Under the pieces are notes generated by a model that saw only the letters and a program-made list of their open reading frames with translations, made no database searches and was not told the DNA's origin. Source: Diphasiastrum complanatum (lineage: Eukaryota > Streptophyta > Lycopodiopsida > Lycopodiales > Lycopodiaceae). From it: DNA of 64,000 bases. The DNA lies in contig CM055105.1 in assembly GCA_029204225.1 (NCBI GenBank), positions 16,191,353 to 16,255,352 on the forward strand, read 5' to 3'. Shown here in pieces: positions 58,901 to 64,000 of the stretch (position 1 is its first letter; the number at the start of each line of letters is the position of its first letter). The position numbers and the translations under genes were made by a program.

Positions 58901-61900
58901 GGTCGCAATCTATGGAACGGACAACTATGAAATATATTAAGCAAAAGAGTGCTACAGTTAGTTTTCACATCTCTAGAGGCACACTCCCAGATTATGATTT
59001 ACTGTATCCTTACCTTTGTTACGATACTTTGCCTCCACACAGCTGGCTGATTGTTTCTCAAGAGTCATGTAGAACACTTTAAACATGATCCAAAATAAAG
59101 ACTGAAATAAACACACGTCCTTATGTATTCCACAAGGATGGTTGGCACGAAAAGTATTCATGACGAAAAAACTCCAAGCATACTTGATAATATCATCAGA
59201 CATTGGTGGCATTATCAAACAGGTTGTCAGTGGTCTCCTCCTCCTGATCTGCAAGCCCCTTGATCCTATTTGCCTTCAATGCTGTTGATTAACCCGTTGG
59301 TCCCCCAATCCGATCTGCCTTCGCTGCTCCACTGCCTCCTGTTTTATCTTTTGGTTCTTTGCCATGACTATCCAATAGAGAGGACCGAGTGAGTTCAGGA
59401 ATCTAATCCAGTAGTCAAGCTGGAACTGTACCCACGAAGGTGCAGCAGCAAATTCTGGGCATGAGTTGATCTTTGGAGCCTTGTGCTCTGACCTTACTAT
59501 GTGAGGCACAGTGTATATATTCTACATAATGATGTTACTCGAATTAGCTTTTGTTCCAACATAATAAAGATACTCAGGATTCCATCGTCCAGCTTCTATA
59601 TCAAATCACACCAAATGTCTAGCTTCTACATCACAAAAGTGTATTCACAACAATGCCTCAAAGCATGAAAATATAGCAGTTCCAGACTTAATGAAATAGA
59701 GTTATAGGAGAGAGAATATAGTACGAGCATTTGATGAAACTAAACTACTCAATATATAAATCCTACGGGCTGATATGAAATGTTGAATGAAAAATAGTTG
59801 GCAGGTCTGTTCTTGGTTCAAGGAACATCTGTCTTAGGAGAAAAATACAGATTGTGGACGGTGAGTCTAAATTTTTCAATGATTGAAAAGGATGTGGACT
59901 TCCCTTTGAGTGATACCAAATTGGAGCCAAGGGAAGTCTTCCCAACATGCCACTTCAAAAGAGCTGTTTCCTGAAACCTTTTTTTAACTGTCATCGATGA
60001 GGTGGAACAGAGCTGTCAATCAATTGTAGGGTACATGCAGTTTCAAAGGTAAAATGCAACCTCATGAGATATATAAAAGCCCCAATTGCAGCTGTATCGA
60101 TTTCTTGGAAATGCTGGAAAGGTGCTGCCAGGATGAAGGGAGGCCCTGAGAAAAGATTGACAGCTGACTGCTTCATTACAAGCCTATTGAAAAATGAGGA
60201 TAGAGTAGGAGCCATTGATGAAAAGTGATTCCTCACTTCCCATGCTCATGTTTGTTTCAATTTTGTATAGGTTTTCTTTATTTTATTCCTCAGCTATCTG
60301 TTTATCATGTTCACAAATTATTCAATAATTATGTCTTTCATTTGTAAAGTTTATGTGAGGGAACTGTTGGAGCAGGTACTTTTACAACGTGGGCCACATA
60401 CTAAAGAATGGATCAGCCATTTGGGGACCAAAAAAGTTTTTCAATTCATCTCCTTTTCCTGGGGATGTTTCATTACAACGTGTCATAATTTTTGGTGACA
60501 TGGGTAAGGTATGCTCAATCTTTTTAAAGAGCATTATATTCAAGCTTACTCTTATGTTTTTTTCTGTTATGACAATGAGCAAAGAATACATTCACTATCT
60601 TAACCTGTAGTTGTGGCTGTGAATGATAAATAGATGAACAAAAACTTCCAGATAATAAATTAATCTGTCATCAAAAGCTTCTAGATGATAATTTGTTATC
60701 TGTCAGCAATACAGCAGAAGTGGACCAGAGTATTTAGATAGCTTATATTTTCCACTATTATGACAGATTGGTAATTTAAAATGTCTTTTTGTAATCTTTC
60801 TTAAAGGGAGAGCGTGATGGTTCAAATGAGGCGGACAACTATCAGCCTGGTGCACTAAATACCACTGATCGGTTGATTGAAGATCTAGACAATATAGATA
60901 TTGTTCTCCATATTGGAGATATAACTTATTCGAATGGATACGTTTCTCAATGGGATCAGTTCACGGAGCAAGTGGAACAAATAGCATCACGTGTACCTTA
61001 CATGATTGCCAGGTTACTAAAGTCCCTTCTTTTGAAATTAACAACAACTCTCTCCTTTCATAAAGCGAAATATTTTGTTGGGATCCTCTTGAACACTCAA
61101 GATTGGTTAATCATATGCAGTGGAAACCACGAGCGTGACTGGCCTAACTCTGGCTCATTCTATCAAGGTGAAGATTCTGGGGGTGAATGTGGTGTCACTG
61201 CGGAAACAATGTTCAACATGCCTACAAGAAACAAGGCCCAGTTTTGGTATCCCATCTTCACTCAGATCGTCGACGACAATTCATATAAAACTTTTCTCCA
61301 TTTCTTACTTGACTGCTTTCGTTGAAAACTTGCTCTAATAATCATCACATGTTTCCTATTGATGAGAAAGTGAGTAAACAACGGTTAACAACCCATAAAA
61401 ACGTACTGGCATTGACTGGATGGCTAATTCATTTCTTCCTCAGTGTATCCTCTCATAAATGCCTCCTTGTGAAAGTGACAGTGTGCATTGGATGGCTGAT
61501 GATCTGGATTGAAGCTTTAGTTTAAACATGATATCATCAACTATGAATCTTTCGAAAGGCAATGGGCCATTATTGGGCTTAAATTCTCTATTAAGTCTGT
61601 TGCTCATATTTCTGGATTTGTGAACAGGTATGCAGCAGATTACGGAATGTTCCACTTTTGCATTGCAGATTCGGAGCATGATTGGCGCGAAGGAACAGAA
61701 CAATACAAATTCATTGAAGAATGCCTAGCAGTTGTTGACAGACAGAGACAGCCGTGGTTGATCTTTATTGCCCATAGGGTCCTTGGGTATTCTTCTTCAG
61801 CATTCTATGCCACCCAAGGAACATTTGCAGAGCCATTAGGTAGAGAGAGCTTGCAAAAACTTTGGCAGAAGTACAAGGTTGATATTGCTTTCTATGGGCA

Positions 61901-62643
61901 TGTCCATAACTATGAGCGTACTTGCCCTGTTTATGAGGTAGAGCTATAACTGTTCCTTTCTCATTCAATTTCGAACTGCAGCTTCTGCTAAGTGAAAATA
62001 CTGCATTTATGCTAAATGGTCTGTTGAGATAATAAACCTATTCAGTTTCATCCAACATGTCACCCCTTTTCATTGTGGATGGTCAAACATGAGTGCCACA
62101 ATTTTTCCTTTGAGGTAGTAAAATCCTGAATTCAGGATGAATTGCTATTTGTGTCTATTGACCAAGAGTGCAAGGCTATGCAAATTTTAAAGGATTTTGT
62201 TTAATACAAATTAAAACAGAAAATGTTTTGTTGTTATCACACCTGGTTTGAGTCTGTATTGCAAGTTCTCATTTAATGCTGCAAGCTACTTGTCAAATTG
62301 CTGAATCTCATCCAAACACTACCTTTTCATGCAGAATATTTGCACGAGCCAAGAAACAGAGAACTACTCGGGCACTTTTAATTCAACCATCCACGTGGTG
62401 GTCGGAGGTGGAGGAAGTCATTTATCAGCATTCACTCCTTTGAAAACAACTTGGAGTGTTTACAGGGACATTGACTTCGGCTTTACCAAGTTAACTGCTT
62501 TTAATCATTCCACTTTGCTTTTTGAATACAAAAAAAGCAGCAATGGGAATGTCTATGACAAGTTTTGGATTACAAGGGAGTATAAAGATGTCCTTGGCTG
62601 TGACACATTGAACAATTGTCCTAGTGTAACTCTTGCTTCATAA
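42026..62643 (+). CDS. PAP27: Purple acid phosphatase, PAP27-like (12 exons)
   Basis: Coding exons: 42026-42205, 47757-47851, 50312-50387, 50700-50822, 52928-53020, 55754-55886, 58126-58207, 60376-60508, 60807-61012, 61121-61246, 61628-61937, 62335-62643. All junctions are GT-AG and in phase, giving 621 residues, close to the roughly 610 usual for PAP1/24/27. An N-terminal hydrophobic stretch (residues 4-20) suggests a signal peptide and secretion or vacuolar routing. An Fn3-like/PAP N-terminal region (about 50-285) includes ITVTWTSGY and MCGAPARTVGWRDPG. The metallophosphatase domain has FGDMG (D302), GDITY (D343, Y346), GNHE (N376, H377), IFIAH (H465) and GHVH (H507, H509); the C-terminal PAP domain is 520-621. 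After H465 the sequence is RVLGYSSSAFYATQG, with no His where active enzymes carry the proton-donor residue. Members like this are annotated probably inactive; activity is unproven. Potential N-glycosylation sites include NFSS, NYSG, NSTI and NHST. Start: the first of two ATGs after a splice acceptor. Confidence 0.96.
43505..43588. repeat. Compound (CT)n(CA)n microsatellite in PAP intron 1
   Basis: About 16 CT units run into about 26 CA units without interruption. Confidence 0.98.
43900..44256 (-). other. Coiled-coil-like reading frame in PAP intron 1
   Basis: A 118-codon minus-strand frame (MENINFQSCIDTINKHFASL, then LVSLQVEVSQYCVDTNTT) with a Pro-rich stretch near its end. It resembles retrotransposon gag N-termini in style only. 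I do not recognise the family, and it may be chance. Confidence 0.2.
44398..44454. repeat. (GA)n microsatellite in PAP intron 1
   Basis: About 28 uninterrupted GA units. Confidence 0.98.
46120..46853. mobile_element. hAT-like non-autonomous transposon in PAP intron 1
   Basis: The terminal inverted repeats are CTTAGAAGCCCGTTCCGACC at the left end and, read inward from the right end, CTTAGTTGCCCGTTCCGGAA. The 8-bp flanks are CTTTTAAC (46,112-46,119) and CTTTTAAA (46,854-46,861), seven of eight identical, which fits the 8-bp target duplication of hAT elements. Near the left end, GGGTCGGAACG and TTCCGGAACGTACTGGGTCGG form further short inverted repeats. No transposase is present. Two related shorter copies lie in other introns of the same gene. 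Confidence 0.65.
46288..46539 (-). other. Coding-like segment inside the hAT-like element
   Basis: An 84-codon minus-strand frame includes YKRYSILKEVGQLCSRIALT and ALYDISCALFELCDSS. Parts of it recur inverted at 46,671-46,738 (SVILAHQCSL and QYDVSGALFELL on plus). The frame has protein-like composition but no family I recognise. It could be a captured host-gene fragment. Confidence 0.3.
54261..54405. mobile_element. Short hAT-like copy in PAP intron 5
   Basis: It starts CTTAGAAACCCGTTCCGACC and contains ACGTTCCGGAACGTACTGGGTC. It is flanked by a perfect 8-bp duplication, GTCTGATA (54,253-54,260 and 54,406-54,413). The right terminal repeat is badly decayed. Confidence 0.6.
55893..55980. repeat. 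C-rich tract plus (GT)n(CT)n beside PAP exon 6 donor
   Basis: The C-rich run begins seven bases after the exon 6 donor GT (55,887). It is followed by about 15 GT units (55,919-55,948) and about 16 CT units (to 55,980). Confidence 0.97.
58792..58929. mobile_element. Short hAT-like copy in PAP intron 7
   Basis: The left end is CTTAAAAACCTGTTCCGACC and the right end, inward, CATAGTTGTCCGTTCC. The interior has GGGCCGGAACGTACTG and CATACTGGGTCGGAACG. Its length, about 138 bp, is close to the copy at 54,261. No clear target duplication was seen. Confidence 0.6.
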
Positions 62644-62735
62644 CAGGGTTTCATCATGTCATTGATTGCTTGATCTTGCAAGTATTGAGCTTAGCTTAAT
62701 GTCTGGTTATTTGTTGGATGTAATCTTGTTGTGGT

Positions 62736-62741
62736 AATAAA
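62736..62741 (+). terminator. Polyadenylation signal of the PAP gene
   Basis: AATAAA lies 93 bases after the stop codon, within a T/G-rich 3' region (TTGTTGGATGTAATCTTGTT), as expected for a plant 3' UTR. Confidence 0.65.
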
Positions 62742-62759
62742 GAACATCTGGCCTTCTTT

Positions 62760-64000
62760 ATCCTGAAGAAGCAAAAAGTAAAAAGAAGTGGTTGTATGTA
62801 GGTACATTTATGAAGTCAGTATAATGAACTCATTGTCAATCAGATATGTATATTTGGATTTTGAGTAGACACAACGCTTGAATTAAATGTGCAATGCTAA
62901 AGTTCCATCCTGCTATCCTCAAGTGTCCAAGTTTTTTAACCAATTTTGGTGAGCATTGAACCCAATGCAATATAACATCAATCAAATTTAAAAATTAGTC
63001 TAGACAGCACACAACTCAAATAATCTGGAAACACAGGTACGCTTATTCTAGTGTGTGAGAGATTTATTAATGAAGCCCCACAAGAGGCACTATGTAGCTT
63101 GAAAGATACCGACTTAGATTTGATCATATAGCCAAAATTCAAGTTACATTGCTACTTTTTTAGAGGTCAATTATTGAACTCCAAAATTAGAGCCATAGCC
63201 ATATGCTTATTGCCTTGGCTGCTCATATTAATTGACGTATGCCTGATAGGGGCGTTAAATATATGTCAAACAACCCCCTATCTTAATCGTGGAAAGGTGA
63301 ACATGCTAAGTGAAGAAATTGATTCTTCAACATTGCAATACAACAGTTACACATATCTTGATGAAGGCAAAACTATGGAATCTTTGTAAAGCTTCAATGC
63401 AAATTTGAGAAAACAAATTGTCAATCAAGAATGGGGGAGGAAATGGAATTCTCTTAATAGTTCGTCGCCTCATTGTTGTACATGTTTGCATACATTATGG
63501 GACATGTACCTTGAGGTAAAGCATAACTCCGCTCGGAAAATTGTGATTTTTGTCATGTTCTATGTTTTAAGGTGGTCTACCTGCTACCAAATTTCTCTAG
63601 CTAATTCAATGATGTGGATGGATACTTGTAGCCATTGTCTCTTTGTTGTCATGCAAAGTCTCTGTAAAAGAAGTCTAAGAGGACATTATAGGTCATTAGA
63701 GAGCATTGAATGTTCCAATCTCGTGAAAAACTTCTCTACAGGTTTTGGAAGCTAGTTTCATCCAAGCTCCAAAATGGCCTCTAGCAAATTATGTTGGTGT
63801 AGATATTCATTATTAAGCATTGTGAAATTTCTACATAGATTGGGAGGAGAGACAGTTAAAACAACTATGTTATGTAGGCCAATATGTTTATTTTTGCACA
63901 ATTTCATACTTATACACCAAAACAATAAGTATGACATTCATAATCTCCATAGCCCTTATTCAACACAAGATGTTTGTGGTGTGCTAGCAAAGTTTGCCTT
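62760..64000. other. Intergenic DNA downstream of the PAP gene
   Basis: No gene recognised. Two adjacent plus-strand frames (63,174-63,389 and 63,405-63,755) lack family motifs, splice support and biased composition. Confidence 0.4.

Noticed and set aside
63174-63755. Two consecutive frames after the PAP gene
   Set aside because: No motif, no splice logic, and composition typical of AT-rich non-coding DNA.

Overview
This is nuclear DNA of a land plant, probably one with a large, transposon-rich genome. The evidence is a 12-exon purple acid phosphatase gene with introns up to 5.5 kb, many Ty3/gypsy and Ty1/copia retrotransposon remnants with the plant initiator-Met-tRNA primer site (TGGTATCAGAGC), a plant mitochondrial nad2 fragment in the nucleus, and TTTAGGG telomere-type units. 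I cannot name the species. Nothing indicates bacterial operons, CRISPR arrays, plasmids or viruses.

Layout. 1-12.7 kb is stacked retrotransposons: a broken + strand gypsy pol (1-1309), a broken - strand gypsy gag with leader, primer site and LTR (about 2.34-5.0 kb), and a copia element (5.56-12.70 kb, + strand). A younger - strand gypsy element (6072 to about 11,910) sits inside the copia gag; its LTR copies are about 98% identical, but its coding region is already broken. 12.7-20 kb is mostly intergenic. It holds an orphan first exon of a RING-H2/ATL-like membrane protein (14,693-14,851, -), tandem duplications, a poly(C)/telomere-like patch and a nuclear copy of mitochondrial nad2 (17.99-18.26 kb). 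19.4-26.6 kb holds degenerate retrotransposon sequence: a - strand gag-like remnant, an apparently non-coding LTR element rich in internal repeats, and a + strand element with zinc knuckles, protease, partial RT and the integrase tail. 26.6-42 kb is gene-poor: tandem repeats (397-bp and 53-bp units, a CATGCA-rich cluster, a GA minisatellite), more gypsy pol fragments (32.7-35.1 kb, -), a CACTA-type terminus and a foldback element.

The one intact gene recognised is a purple acid phosphatase of the PAP1/24/27 type, 42,026-62,643 on +. I placed twelve exons by splice sites and homology. They join in phase to 1866 nt (621 residues plus stop). The five metal-binding blocks are present, but the histidine usually found after the VxxH block in active enzymes appears missing. 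Its introns hold microsatellites and three copies of a short hAT-like transposon family; the longest copy carries a rearranged inverted duplication of a coding-like segment.

The genes form no pathway. The window is one housekeeping-type gene beside a transposon graveyard. I found no convincing undescribed multi-gene system. The best leads are the hAT-like family, the PAP gene structure, the nad2 transfer and the orphan RING-H2 exon.
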